Positions 1 through 8,955 of a stretch of DNA of 64,000 nt are shown piece after piece. Within the stretch, counting starts at the first letter, position 1. The number at the start of each line of letters is the position of its first letter. The stretch is from Vulcanococcus sp. Clear-D1 (lineage in GTDB: Bacteria; Cyanobacteriota; Cyanobacteriia; PCC-6307; Cyanobiaceae). The stretch is taken from the NCBI RefSeq assembly GCF_014654725.1, contig NZ_JACVZV010000015.1, positions 339,793 to 403,792 on the forward strand, in the 5' to 3' direction. A program made the position numbers and the translations under genes. The notes beneath the pieces are model-generated. The model was not told the origin of the DNA and made no database searches. It saw nothing but the letters and a program-made list of their open reading frames with translations.

Positions 1-476
1 GCATCGATCGGCGAACCCAAATCGAGGGGCGTTCCATCAGGCCCCGCCAGGGTGAGATCCACAGCAGCGCCGGTGCTGTGGGGCGGTGGCGTGGCTGGAT
101 CTTCACTGGGTGGTGCCCAGAAGCGCCCAACCTCTTGCTCCACCGCATCCAGCTCAGGGCTGCGCTGGTGGGGCTCCACCCCACGCCGCTGGCATTCCTC
201 GGCGATGGCGTAGGCCACCATGAACCGCTGCACCGCCAGGGGCCGCCAGGCATCAAAGATGGCCAGGCGATCGCCGGGGCTGCGGTCCTGCAACAACCGC
301 TGCGCCTGAAGCAGGCGCTCGATCACCCCCTCCCGCAGGCGAAACGGGCAGATGTCCGCGCCGTAGGGGGCACCTGCCATCACATAGGGATGGGGCTCCA
401 GCCGCAGCAACGCACCCGGCAACGGCAGCAGCGGTTCGCCGCAGTCATGGATGGGGATCGGGCTCCAGGGGCGCAT
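1..476 (-). CDS. D-alanyl-D-alanine dipeptidase, VanX/DdpX family (partial, C-terminus outside window)
   Basis: The 158 visible residues match the N-terminal two thirds of a VanX-type zinc dipeptidase, which cleaves D-Ala-D-Ala. Visible family signatures are the IFDAWRPLAVQ block (substrate-binding Arg) and HSTGAAVDLTL, which carries the first zinc-ligand His and Asp. The distal Glu and His ligands would lie beyond base 1. The ATG at 476 sits 5 bases after the recG stop, so it is probably translated from the recG transcript. In a non-glycopeptide-resistant cyanobacterium the likely role is peptidoglycan peptide recycling, which is inference. The family call is firm; the role is not. Confidence 0.85.
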   Translation of the reverse strand, partial: MRPWSPIPIHDCGEPLLPLPGALLRLEPHPYVMAGAPYGADICPFRLREGVIERLLQAQRLLQDRSPGDRLAIFDAWRPLAVQRFMVAYAIAEECQRRGVEPHQRSPELDAVEQEVGRFWAPPSEDPATPPPHSTGAAVDLTLAGPDGTPLDLGSPID

Positions 477-481
477 ACCGC

Positions 482-2983
482 TCAGTTCAGACGGGCTGGG
501 GCCGCTGTGCGCTGGCGCTGCTCGGCCAGGGCGGCGGCCAGGCCGGCGTGGGCCTCCAGGCTGGGATCGCTCTCCATGATCTGCTGAGCCACGCGGCGCG
601 CCTGCTCGAGCACATCGCCGTCATCGGTGAGGCTGGCCAGGGCCAGATCCGGCAATCCACTCTGGCGGGTGCCCAGCACCTGCCCCGGCCCCCGCAGGCG
701 CAGATCCATCTCGGCGATCTCGAAGCCATCGGTGGAATGCACCAGCACCTCCAGCCGCTGCCGCGCCAGGGCGTTGCGACTGTCGTTGATCAACTGGCAG
801 TAGGAGGCGGCTGCGCCACGGCCCACCCGCCCCCGCAGCTGATGCAGCTGCGCAAGGCCAAAGCGATCGGCATGCTCGATCACCATCACACTGGCTTCCG
901 GCACATCCACACCCACCTCCACCACCGTGGTGCTCACCAGCACCTGGGTGTCGCCGGCGGCAAAGGCACCGATCGCCGCCTGCTTCTCGGGGCTGGGCAT
1001 GCGGCCATGCAGCAAGCCCACCTGCAGATCAGGAAAGATCTGGGTGCTCAGCTGCTCATGCACCTCCACCGCGGAGCGCAGATCGAGCTTCTCCGATTCC
1101 TCCACCAAAGGCAGCACCACATAGGCCCGCTGGCCAAGGGCAACCTGCTCACGGATCAGCTGATACGCCTGATCCCGTTCACCACCTGAAAGCAGGGCCG
1201 TGCGAATCGGTGTACGGCCCGGCGGGAGCTCATCGATCTGGCTGACCTCCAGATCACCGTGCAACGAGAGGGCCAGGGTGCGGGGGATCGGCGTGGCCGT
1301 CATGGTGAGCAGGTGGGGCTGCAAACCCTTATCCAGCAGGCGGTTGCGTTGATGCACGCCGAAACGGTGCTGCTCATCCACCACCACCAGCCCCAGGCGC
1401 GCGAACTGCACCGGGTCTTCCAACAGCGCATGGGTTCCCACCAGCATCTTTAGCGTGCCGTTGGCCAGATCAGCCAACAGCTCCCGCCTGCGCCGGGCAG
1501 GCGTTGATCCGGTGAGCAAGGCGCAGCTCACATGCAGCTGCGGCAGCCATTCACAAAGCTTGCGGTAGTGCTGCTCGGCGAGCACCTCGGTGGGCGCCAT
1601 CAGCGCCCCCTGGCAACCCGCTTCGATGGCGGTGAGCAGCGAGGCAATGGCCACAACGGTTTTGCCACTACCCACATCGCCCTGCACCAGCCGGGCCATC
1701 GGCTGCTCGCGCTCCAGATCGGCGCGAATCTCTGCCAGGACCCGTTGCTGGGCGCCGGTGAGGGGAAAGGGCAAGAGCTGCAGGAAGGCCGTGAGCAGGT
1801 TGCCGTTCGGGTGATGGAGGGCCGGAGCGGGGCGGCTGGTGAGCTGACGGCGGCGCTGCAACAGGCCCAGCTGCAGCAGCAGGAATTCGTCGAACACCAG
1901 GCGCCGCCGCGCGCTGGCCAGGGTGTCCTGGTTGCTGGGGGCATGGATCTGCGTGAGAGCCGTCGCCAGATCCACCAACTGCTCCTGCTGCTGCAGCCCC
2001 GTGGGCAGAGGATCCGGCCAGCGCTGGGCCGCCGGTAGCAGGGGCCGAACAAGAGCCCGCAAACGATCCGCCGTGAGGCCCTCCGTGAGCCCATACACGG
2101 GCAGCAGCCGGCCGATCTGCTCGCTCTGCACCGGTGCATTAGGGCTGGCCAGCACCTCCATCAACGGATCTTGAAAGGCTGGCCCGTAGGGCGTTTCCTT
2201 GACCAAACCGCTCACGGCCACCGTGGCACCCGCGGGGTATTGCCGTTGCTGTGACTTCAGCCAGGCCGGTGAGCTGAAACGTTTGCCAGCAAAAAACTTG
2301 GAGATGCGAATGCGGCCGGTGATGTCCACCAGCTGCAGTTCCAGGATCGAGAGGTTGGGGTTGCGGGGGCTGGTGAAGCTGTGGCTGCGGCGCACCGTGG
2401 CCACGATCGTGGCGGTGCGGCCGGGCTCCAGCGCTGCGATGCGCACCAGGTTCGAATAATCGAGATAGTCGCGCGGGTAATACCGCACCAGATCGCGTGC
2501 CACCCACAGATCCAGGGCCGCGAGACGCGCGGCGCTCTTGGGACCGACTCCCTTGATCTCACTGAGCGGGGTCTGGGGGTGGATGACACCAACCGTGCCG
2601 CTGGGCTGGGGAGCATCGGACACCAGGCGCAACCGCGGCGCAGACACCGGCAACGCGGGAGCATGGGCTCGCTGCAGCTCATGCAGCGACTGACGGGTGC
2701 GGCGCACCAAAGCCTGACGGCGGGCCTGGCTCAGCTCTCCGTAGGCATCGAACTGTTCCGCGAGCTGGCTGAGCAGTTGCTGCTGGTGCGGAGGCAAGGG
2801 CTGCGGCACCTCGCGCAGGCTGCGGCTCAGAAAGGCTTGGAAGGGCTCACGCCGGCCCTGCAGGTTGCCAAAACCATGATCAGCCTCCAGCTGCAACCCC
2901 TGCTGCAGGGGCCGCAACCAGGCCTGAAGGCTCAGGAATGCTCCGCCGCCGGCTTCAGGTTGTGAGCATGGTCCTGATACCAC
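482..2983 (-). CDS. recG: ATP-dependent DNA helicase RecG
   Basis: RecG remodels stalled replication forks and Holliday junctions. The 833 residues show the wedge/OB region (about 130-290), Walker A GDVGSGKT (about 435-442), a DEQH box inside VVVDEQHRFG, TATPIPRT, and the C-terminal QLRGRVGRG motif of superfamily 2 helicases. About 130 residues precede the wedge, longer than in E. coli. The GTG start overlaps the upstream gene by 52 bases, so the true start may lie a little downstream; no strong ribosome site decides it. It follows tsf and a conserved protein of unknown function on the same strand. Confidence 0.95.
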   Translation of the reverse strand: MVSGPCSQPEAGGGAFLSLQAWLRPLQQGLQLEADHGFGNLQGRREPFQAFLSRSLREVPQPLPPHQQQLLSQLAEQFDAYGELSQARRQALVRRTRQSLHELQRAHAPALPVSAPRLRLVSDAPQPSGTVGVIHPQTPLSEIKGVGPKSAARLAALDLWVARDLVRYYPRDYLDYSNLVRIAALEPGRTATIVATVRRSHSFTSPRNPNLSILELQLVDITGRIRISKFFAGKRFSSPAWLKSQQRQYPAGATVAVSGLVKETPYGPAFQDPLMEVLASPNAPVQSEQIGRLLPVYGLTEGLTADRLRALVRPLLPAAQRWPDPLPTGLQQQEQLVDLATALTQIHAPSNQDTLASARRRLVFDEFLLLQLGLLQRRRQLTSRPAPALHHPNGNLLTAFLQLLPFPLTGAQQRVLAEIRADLEREQPMARLVQGDVGSGKTVVAIASLLTAIEAGCQGALMAPTEVLAEQHYRKLCEWLPQLHVSCALLTGSTPARRRRELLADLANGTLKMLVGTHALLEDPVQFARLGLVVVDEQHRFGVHQRNRLLDKGLQPHLLTMTATPIPRTLALSLHGDLEVSQIDELPPGRTPIRTALLSGGERDQAYQLIREQVALGQRAYVVLPLVEESEKLDLRSAVEVHEQLSTQIFPDLQVGLLHGRMPSPEKQAAIGAFAAGDTQVLVSTTVVEVGVDVPEASVMVIEHADRFGLAQLHQLRGRVGRGAAASYCQLINDSRNALARQRLEVLVHSTDGFEIAEMDLRLRGPGQVLGTRQSGLPDLALASLTDDGDVLEQARRVAQQIMESDPSLEAHAGLAAALAEQRQRTAAPARLN

Positions 2984-4155
2984 TGATGTTCAGCCTCGAG
3001 GGCATCCAGCCGGCGCTGCCAACTGCGGTAACGCTTGGCCATTGTGCGCAATGCGCGACGGCGCTGCTCCAGTCGCTTGCGGCAGGTGCGCAGCCGAGGT
3101 TGCTCGTATTCGAGATCTGAGCAGCGCAGCAGCAGGGTGAGCACCTCGGTGGGGGCATTGGGCCCGAGCACCTGGCCCAAGGGCAACGGCAGTCGCAGCA
3201 GGTTGGCCGGGGCCGGCAGGGCGTCGACCTGCCCATCGAGCACGGCATCCAACAGATTCATCGGTAGCAAGCCCTGGGCCAGGCCCAGACGCAGCATCTC
3301 CACGTTGATGGCATGGGAGAGGTTGCGCAGCCGGCGGCGTAGGGCGCGATCGAAATGGGTCCACCAGCGCAGCTGCAGCAGTGGATCGCGGGGAAGCGAT
3401 GCAGCGGTGACCCGCGTGTCGAGATCAGCAGGCGCGGCAAGGAGCATCGCCGCCTCACCGGCGGGCTCGGCATCCTGCTCGGCCTGCGCATCAGCTGAGG
3501 GTGTTGGGGTGTTGCTGCTGGCTTGCAGACCCTCGGCGGCCATTTGGAACAGCGACTGCAGCAACGCCTGCTCCGAAGACGGCGAGTCCGCTGGCACGTC
3601 GGCGGAGGGCTCCGGCGCGGGTGACTGCGATGCAGGCTGTGGCACGGCAAGGCCGGGTAGCCCGCGATCAAAGAGATCAGCTGAAACAGGCAGATCCAAG
3701 CTCAGATGCACCGATCCGCTGGCACTGGGCCCTGGCTGTGCAGCCACGTCATCTGCTGCCGCTGCGCGGCTGTCGCCCTCGTCGCTGTTGTCGGCGCCGT
3801 CGCCATTGAGAAAGGCCTCCAGCATCCGCTGCTGTTGGGCGCGCTGGCGGCGATGCTCACGGCGCTGCTGCTGGGAAGCCAAACCGATCACCTGCTCCAC
3901 CGTGAGCAGGGTGCCGGTGCGTTGCACCAGCTCTTGCAGGCGTTGTTGAAAGGCCTGGCGCCGCTCAGGCGGTAACTGGTTGTAGCGATCAGGGACCACC
4001 TGAGTGGCCAGATGAAAACAGGCCTGCTGCACGCCATGCAGCAGGCCTTCACGCAGGACCTGGAGATACAGGGCCAGGTCGCGATAGAGCTCCGGTGCCA
4101 GCTGCTCCTGCTGCTGCAGGAGCAGGTTGATCTGGCGCTGGGCCTCCTCGCGCAT
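2932..4155 (-). CDS. Conserved cyanobacterial protein of unknown function between tsf and recG
   Basis: The 407-residue protein is not assignable to an enzyme family. The N-terminal 130 residues are Gln/Arg/Leu-rich and predicted helical. Residues about 135-235 are an acidic Ala/Ser/Pro/Asp-rich stretch that looks disordered. The C-terminal 150 residues return to Leu/Arg-rich helices ending in a possible coiled coil. Its ATG overlaps the tsf stop by one base (TGATG), which indicates translational coupling to EF-Ts, and its end overlaps recG. There is no signal peptide or membrane segment. The link to translation is inferred only from gene order. Confidence 0.75.
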   Translation of the reverse strand: MREEAQRQINLLLQQQEQLAPELYRDLALYLQVLREGLLHGVQQACFHLATQVVPDRYNQLPPERRQAFQQRLQELVQRTGTLLTVEQVIGLASQQQRREHRRQRAQQQRMLEAFLNGDGADNSDEGDSRAAAADDVAAQPGPSASGSVHLSLDLPVSADLFDRGLPGLAVPQPASQSPAPEPSADVPADSPSSEQALLQSLFQMAAEGLQASSNTPTPSADAQAEQDAEPAGEAAMLLAAPADLDTRVTAASLPRDPLLQLRWWTHFDRALRRRLRNLSHAINVEMLRLGLAQGLLPMNLLDAVLDGQVDALPAPANLLRLPLPLGQVLGPNAPTEVLTLLLRCSDLEYEQPRLRTCRKRLEQRRRALRTMAKRYRSWQRRLDALEAEHQWYQDHAHNLKPAAEHS

Positions 4156-4811
4156 CAGGCAGCCTGCATCGCAGCCACTTCAGCCGCGAAGTCCATCTTC
4201 TGCACCTCGATGCCCTCACCCAGGGTGAAGCGCACGAAACGGCGCACCTGGATGTTCTCGCCCACCTTGCCGGCTACTTGCTTCACCATCTCCTCAACGG
4301 TCATGCCGCTGTCCTTGATGTAGGCCTGATCCATGAGGGCCATTTCCTTGAGGCGCTTGCCGATGCGGCCGGCCACGATCTTCTCCTTCATCTCCTCCTT
4401 CTTGCCGGCGAGGTCGTCGCGACCCATCTCGATCTGCTTCTCGCGCTCGGCCACTTCAGCAGGGATGTCGTCGACCTTCACATAGTCAACGCTGGGGCAT
4501 GCAGCGATCTGCATGGCCACGTTGCGGATCAGCTCCTGGAAGATCTCGCCGCGGGCCACGAAATCGGTTTCACAGTTCACTTCCACCAGCACACCCACGC
4601 GGGCACCGGTGTGGATGTAGCTGCCGATAGCGCCTTCAGCTGCGGTACGGCCCGACTTCTTCTCGGCGGAAGCGATGCCCTTCTGACGCAGCCACTCAAC
4701 GGCTTTGTCCTTGTCGCCGTTGGTTTCTGCAAGAGCCTTCTTGCAGTCCATCATGCCGGCGCCGGTGACGTCGCGCAGTTCTTTAACGAGCTTGGCGGAG
4801 ATCTCAGCCAT
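4155..4811 (-). CDS. tsf: Translation elongation factor Ts
   Basis: EF-Ts is the guanine nucleotide exchange factor for EF-Tu. The 218-residue protein has the UBA-like N-terminus with [12 protein letters not shown] and the TDFVAR core signature, and is the usual length for the short cyanobacterial form. The start is taken at the ATG giving [12 protein letters not shown], because the 13 residues read upstream of it are not family-like. It lies downstream of rpsB, the classical rpsB-tsf operon order, with a hairpin in the 134-base spacer. Confidence 0.97.
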   Translation of the reverse strand: MAEISAKLVKELRDVTGAGMMDCKKALAETNGDKDKAVEWLRQKGIASAEKKSGRTAAEGAIGSYIHTGARVGVLVEVNCETDFVARGEIFQELIRNVAMQIAACPSVDYVKVDDIPAEVAEREKQIEMGRDDLAGKKEEMKEKIVAGRIGKRLKEMALMDQAYIKDSGMTVEEMVKQVAGKVGENIQVRRFVRFTLGEGIEVQKMDFAAEVAAMQAA

Positions 4812-4857
4812 GGATCTGAAGTGGAAAGAGGGAAAAAATGCTGGGCTCAAACAGGCA

Positions 4858-4881
4858 GGAGCTCCCCCTCAGGGAAGCTCC
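4858..4881 (-). promoter_or_regulatory. Stem-loop in the rpsB-tsf spacer
   Basis: A 10-pair stem (one G-U pair) closes a four-base loop between the rpsB stop and the tsf start. There is no T-run directly after it, although a run of six T lies about 20 bases further on. It may be a partial terminator or a processing signal setting the S2 to EF-Ts ratio. The hairpin is seen; its role is inferred. Confidence 0.45.
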
Positions 4882-4945
4882 ATCGCCGCAGGGTTGAGGT
4901 CATCAGGCGAGAGCTTCTCAGCCCTCAGGCCTGACGGGCTGGTGT

Positions 4946-5668
4946 TCAGCCTTCCTCGTCGTCGTAACCGCCGCGCTGGTCGTTAGCGCCGTGGCGACCT
5001 TCGTTGATGGCATCGGCGAGACGGCCAAGCACCAGTTGCACCGAACGCACGGCGTCGTCGTTGCATGGGATGGGCACGTCGCAGAGATCGGGATCGCAGT
5101 TGGTGTCGAGCATCGACACCAGGGGAATATCGAGCTTGCGGGCTTCGAGCACAGCGTTGGTCTCGCGGCGCTGGTCCACCAGCACCACCACATCGGGCAG
5201 ACGACGCATGTTTTTGAGGCCGCCCAGATACTTCTGGAGACGCTCGAGCTCACGACGCAGCACAGCGGCTTCCTTCTTCGGACGCATCGCAATGGCGCCG
5301 GAGGCTTCCATGCGCTCGAGGTCCTTGAGGCGGTCGATGCGGGCGCGCATCGTGGTCCAGTTGGTGAGCATGCCGCCCAGCCAACGCTGGTTCACGTAGG
5401 CAGCGCCGCAACGGGTTGCCTCAATGGCAATCACCTCGGAGGCCTGCTTTTTGGTACCCACAAACAGGAAGCGCTTGCCGCTGCGTGCAGCACTGCGCAC
5501 CCACTTGTAGGCGTTGTTCATGCAGACAGCGGTCTGCACGAGGTCGATGATGTGAACACCGTTGCGCGCGCAATAGATGTAGCGCGACATCTTGGGGTTC
5601 CAGCGGCGGGTTTGGTGCCCAAAGTGGGCACCCGCCTCCATCATTTCGGCGAGAGTGACAACAGCCAT
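4946..5668 (-). CDS. rpsB: 30S ribosomal protein S2
   Basis: S2 is a small-subunit protein of the platform/head region. The 240 residues begin [19 protein letters not shown] and contain the S2 signatures [37 protein letters not shown] and the C-terminal [19 protein letters not shown]. Length and ends are normal. It is the first gene of the rpsB-tsf operon. The 123 bases upstream probably hold its promoter, but no clear box could be picked out. Confidence 0.98.
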   Translation of the reverse strand: MAVVTLAEMMEAGAHFGHQTRRWNPKMSRYIYCARNGVHIIDLVQTAVCMNNAYKWVRSAARSGKRFLFVGTKKQASEVIAIEATRCGAAYVNQRWLGGMLTNWTTMRARIDRLKDLERMEASGAIAMRPKKEAAVLRRELERLQKYLGGLKNMRRLPDVVVLVDQRRETNAVLEARKLDIPLVSMLDTNCDPDLCDVPIPCNDDAVRSVQLVLGRLADAINEGRHGANDQRGGYDDEEG

Positions 5669-5791
5669 GAGTTGAGGGTTTCGGGTTCGCCTCCACCTGC
5701 CAGGGACTCCGCGAGCGGGTCACCCGAAACATGCAGGTGTGCGGTGTGAATGAACCCAGTGACCTTACCAAATGGCAGTGCTGAACTCCGC

Positions 5792-6724
5792 TCAGGCGAG
5801 CCCCTCGGCCCGCGCCTCGCGGTAAAGCGCCCGCACACCGATGCGGTTGAGCGGGAGCCGCAGCAGCTCCATCGCCAGAGCCGGCTGGCCGCGGCGAATC
5901 AACCAGGCCAGAAGCGGCCGCAAGCTGCGCTCATTCAGCAGGCCACCGAGGGTGAGCAACTCCCAGAGCAGCCGGTGGAGCACGGTGAATTGAATGATGA
6001 AGCGCACCCGCCGGGTGGGGTGCTTCCGGTAGAACACCAGGCCCATTTTCGCCCGCTCACCCTCCACAGCGATGAGGCGGGGCACCTGCTCAAGGCTCAA
6101 GGGCGGATGCCAGTGGTATCCCACCGCTTCCGGGCAGCGCACCAGCACCACCCCCATGCGCCGCAGCCGTTCACCAAGCTCGAGATCCTCCCAGCCATAG
6201 AGGCGGAAGCGGGTATCAAACAGACCGCTGCGCTCCAGCACCTCGCGATCAATGGCCACATTGCCGGTGGCGAAATAGGCCCAGGAGAGATCGCTGAGCT
6301 TGTGGGGCTCGCTGGTGGGATCGTCGAAATTGGCGGTGTTGATCACCGCGCCATAGGTGAAGCAGAGCCGATCGCCGCGCTGCTGCCAGGTCTGCTCCAA
6401 CCGGCGCGCATGGCTGAGCAAAAAGCTGTCAGTGACCACCAGGTCACTGTCGATGAACACGATCACATCCCCGCGGGCGTGATCCACACCACGGTTGCGA
6501 CCTTCGGCCGGCCCGCCATGGTCCTGCTGCACCAAGCGCACGTGCGGAAACTGACTGCCATGGCGGAGCAGCCAATGCACCGTGTCGTCGGTGGAGCCGT
6601 CGTCGACCACCACCACCTCATAGGCGCTGATCGGTGCCTCCAACTGCTGCTGCTCCAGCGCCCGCAGACACTTCTCCAGGATCGGCAGCCGGTTGTAGGT
6701 GGGGATGACGACGCTGAGGAACAT
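5792..6724 (-). CDS. Family 2 glycosyltransferase
   Basis: This 310-residue GT-A fold enzyme begins with the hallmark SVVIPTYNRLPIL and has VVVVDDGSTDDT for nucleotide-sugar binding and VIVFIDSDLVV as the DxD metal site (about residue 105). WEDLELGERLRR provides the likely catalytic ED motif. There are no obvious membrane segments, so it is cytosolic or peripheral. The sugar and acceptor cannot be named; cell-surface polysaccharide is the usual context. A terminator lies between it and the upstream small gene, so it is probably transcribed on its own. Confidence 0.88.
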   Translation of the reverse strand: MFLSVVIPTYNRLPILEKCLRALEQQQLEAPISAYEVVVVDDGSTDDTVHWLLRHGSQFPHVRLVQQDHGGPAEGRNRGVDHARGDVIVFIDSDLVVTDSFLLSHARRLEQTWQQRGDRLCFTYGAVINTANFDDPTSEPHKLSDLSWAYFATGNVAIDREVLERSGLFDTRFRLYGWEDLELGERLRRMGVVLVRCPEAVGYHWHPPLSLEQVPRLIAVEGERAKMGLVFYRKHPTRRVRFIIQFTVLHRLLWELLTLGGLLNERSLRPLLAWLIRRGQPALAMELLRLPLNRIGVRALYREARAEGLA

Positions 6725-6768
6725 GGCGCGGCAGAGGGATCAGCCCGGATGGGAGCTAGAGCAGTGAC

Positions 6769-6794
6769 AAAAAAGGGGACCCCGCAGGATCCCC
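6769..6794 (-). terminator. Rho-independent terminator after the small basic protein gene
   Basis: On the minus strand an 8-pair GC-rich stem with a TGCG loop is followed at once by six T. It starts 25 bases after the stop of the 51-residue gene and precedes the glycosyltransferase, so it separates the two units. Confidence 0.8.
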
Positions 6795-6818
6795 AGCTGA
6801 CGCTTTCGTGTGAGCCGA

Positions 6819-6974
6819 TCAGTCGGCAGCGCCACCGTTGTTGGCTGTTCCGGTCACGCCGTTGCCTGCACCTTCACCACGGCCGTCGTTGCGGAGCTTG
6901 CGCTTCTTGAACTTGCGGGCGTAGGCGCGGTTGCGCTCCTGCTTTTCTTTCTTGAGGTTGCGGCGTTTGGCCAT
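6819..6974 (-). CDS. Small basic protein (51 aa), unknown function
   Basis: The frame encodes 51 residues starting MAKRRNLKKEKQERNRAYAR. The first 33 residues are almost entirely Lys/Arg-rich helix, and the tail is Gly/Asn/Thr-rich. It has its own terminator just downstream, which supports a real gene. The composition suggests RNA or ribosome binding, but no domain was recognised. It lies 47 bases after devA on the same strand and could be read through from that operon. Confidence 0.7.
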   Translation of the reverse strand: MAKRRNLKKEKQERNRAYARKFKKRKLRNDGRGEGAGNGVTGTANNGGAAD

Positions 6975-7021
6975 CGAGACGGCTGGAACTTTGGGGTAAA
7001 CACCACACTACTGAATGGGGT

Positions 7022-7732
7022 TCAACCGCTGGTGACCAAGCCCATCGGTTCAGCCTCGCTGAGCTGACCATCCTCCATGCGCACCAAGCGATCGGCGATA
7101 TCGAGAATGCGGGGATCGTGGGTGACCATCAGCACGGCACATCCCTGTTCGCGGGCGAGGCGCTGCAGCAGTTCCACCACTTCGCGGCCGGTTTTGGAAT
7201 CCAGCGCCGCCGTGGGCTCATCCGCCAGCAACAGGCGCGGCCGTGCGGCCAAAGCACGGGCGATGGCCACACGTTGCTTCTGGCCGCCCGAGAGATCATG
7301 GGGCAATTTGTTGAGTTGATCACCGAGGCCTACGGCACGCAGCCATTCGCGGGCCTGATCACGCCGGACGCGGTAGCTCAATCCCGGCAGTAGATCCGAT
7401 CCCATCTGCACGTTCTGCTCAGCCGTCAGGCAACGCAACAAGTTGTGGCCTTGAAAAATCATCCCGATCGAGCGCCGCAGTTGCTGGCGTTCGCGGCGAC
7501 CGGCCCCCTGCAGGTCCTGGCCCAGCACCCGCACGGATCCCTGCTGCACCTGCCGCAGGGCACCCACGAGGGTGAGCAGGGTGGTTTTGCCGCAACCGGA
7601 AGGACCTGTGAGCAGAACCACCTCACCGGCCGCCACCCGCAGGTTCACACCCTGCAGCACCTGACGGCGCATGCTGCCGCTGCCATACCAGTGGCAGAGG
7701 TCTTGAACATCGATCGCAGCGGCAGCAGCCAT
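7022..7732 (-). CDS. devA: DevA-family ABC transporter ATP-binding protein
   Basis: This is the ATPase of a DevBCA-type exporter. The 236 residues carry Walker A GPSGCGKTT, the signature LSGGQKQR, Walker B LLLADEPTAALD and the switch His in VTHDP. The start is set at the ATG giving MAAAAAIDVQDLCHWYG, 5 bases after the devC stop; the longer frame would overlap devC. It is the last gene of pcyA-devB-devC-devA. In heterocyst formers DevBCA exports glycolipids, but the substrate in unicellular strains is unknown. Confidence 0.92.
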   Translation of the reverse strand: MAAAAAIDVQDLCHWYGSGSMRRQVLQGVNLRVAAGEVVLLTGPSGCGKTTLLTLVGALRQVQQGSVRVLGQDLQGAGRRERQQLRRSIGMIFQGHNLLRCLTAEQNVQMGSDLLPGLSYRVRRDQAREWLRAVGLGDQLNKLPHDLSGGQKQRVAIARALAARPRLLLADEPTAALDSKTGREVVELLQRLAREQGCAVLMVTHDPRILDIADRLVRMEDGQLSEAEPMGLVTSG

Positions 7733-7737
7733 GGTGC

Positions 7738-8955
7738 TCAGAAGATCTCCGCGGGATCGGCATCCGCCAAGCGCCGCATGGCCAAACCAGCGGAGGCCAT
7801 GCACATCACCAGGATCATGGTGAACACGGTCACCGCGCGGGTGGTGTCCATAAACACAGGCAGTTGCGTGGCACTGCGCACCAACAGATACAGCCCCTGA
7901 CCCGCGGCGTAGGCCGGCAGGTATCCAAAGGCCGCAAGCAGCAGCCCCTCACGGGCCACCACACCCAACAGGCTGATCAGGTTGTATCCCATGGCCATCA
8001 AGGTGGCGTATTCCGGCAAGTGATCACTCACATCGGAATAGAGCACCTGGTACACGATCACGCAGCCGACCACAAAGCCCATAGCGGCCCCCAAGGTGAA
8101 GATGAAGCCAATGGACGTGCTGGTGCGCCAGTAGTTCTGCTCGAAGTCAATGAAGCCCTGCTTGGTGAGCACGGTCACATCGCTGGGCAACTGCGTCTGA
8201 AGCCGCTTGGCCACCGCGGCCGGATCACTGCCTGGCTTCAGCCGGATCAGCCCCACTTCAATGCTGCCTGGGGGCGTATTGGGCAGCAGCTCGAGGAAGG
8301 TTTCAGAGCTGGTGAGCAGGTTGCCGTCGGCGCCGAACGACGTGCCCAAGCCCACCAGACCAGCCACGCGCACCCGCTTGCCAGCGATCTCACTCTCCAC
8401 GGTGCGACCGGCCTTGAACCAGGAGGCCACCGGGCCAAACTCCGGGCGTGATTGCTCATCAAACAGAACACGGCCCTTCTGGGTAAGCAAACGGGCTTTC
8501 GGCGCCAGGCTGGGATCGGTGAACAGGGGGTCGTTGGGCTCAAAGCCGAGGGTGAGGATCGAGCGGGTGCCGCGGGTTTCTGGGTTACGCCAGAGCAGCA
8601 GGTTCCAATGCACCGGGGTGATCCCTTCCACCTCCGGCGCGGCCATCGCCTGCACCAGGCGCCGCTTGGGAAAGCCCGCCATGCTCACCGAGCTGGTGGA
8701 GCGCGGACTGATCAGCACCAGATCGGCATCAAACAGCCGATGAATGGTGACGCTGGCATCAAACAGGCCGTCGCGAAAACCCAGCTGCATGAACATCAGG
8801 ATTCCCGCGAAGCTGATGCCTGCCAGTGCCACCGCCAGCCGCACGGGCTGCCGGGTGAGCAGGAGCAACGACAGGGGGATGCCGCGGCGCTGCCAGAGGC
8901 CAGCCAGCCAGCGTTGAACCGTGAGGGGCTGAGCGCGCACAGGCTCGAGGCTCAC
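7738..8955 (-). CDS. devC: DevC-family ABC transporter permease
   Basis: This 405-residue FtsX/MacB-like permease has one membrane segment near residues 40-60, a large periplasmic MacB-like domain (about 65-270), and three C-terminal segments starting at GFIFTLGAAMGFVVGCVIVY. It pairs with DevA (ATPase) and DevB (adaptor). A GTG start overlaps the devB stop by four bases (GTGA), implying coupled translation. Confidence 0.92.
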   Translation of the reverse strand: MSLEPVRAQPLTVQRWLAGLWQRRGIPLSLLLLTRQPVRLAVALAGISFAGILMFMQLGFRDGLFDASVTIHRLFDADLVLISPRSTSSVSMAGFPKRRLVQAMAAPEVEGITPVHWNLLLWRNPETRGTRSILTLGFEPNDPLFTDPSLAPKARLLTQKGRVLFDEQSRPEFGPVASWFKAGRTVESEIAGKRVRVAGLVGLGTSFGADGNLLTSSETFLELLPNTPPGSIEVGLIRLKPGSDPAAVAKRLQTQLPSDVTVLTKQGFIDFEQNYWRTSTSIGFIFTLGAAMGFVVGCVIVYQVLYSDVSDHLPEYATLMAMGYNLISLLGVVAREGLLLAAFGYLPAYAAGQGLYLLVRSATQLPVFMDTTRAVTVFTMILVMCMASAGLAMRRLADADPAEIF

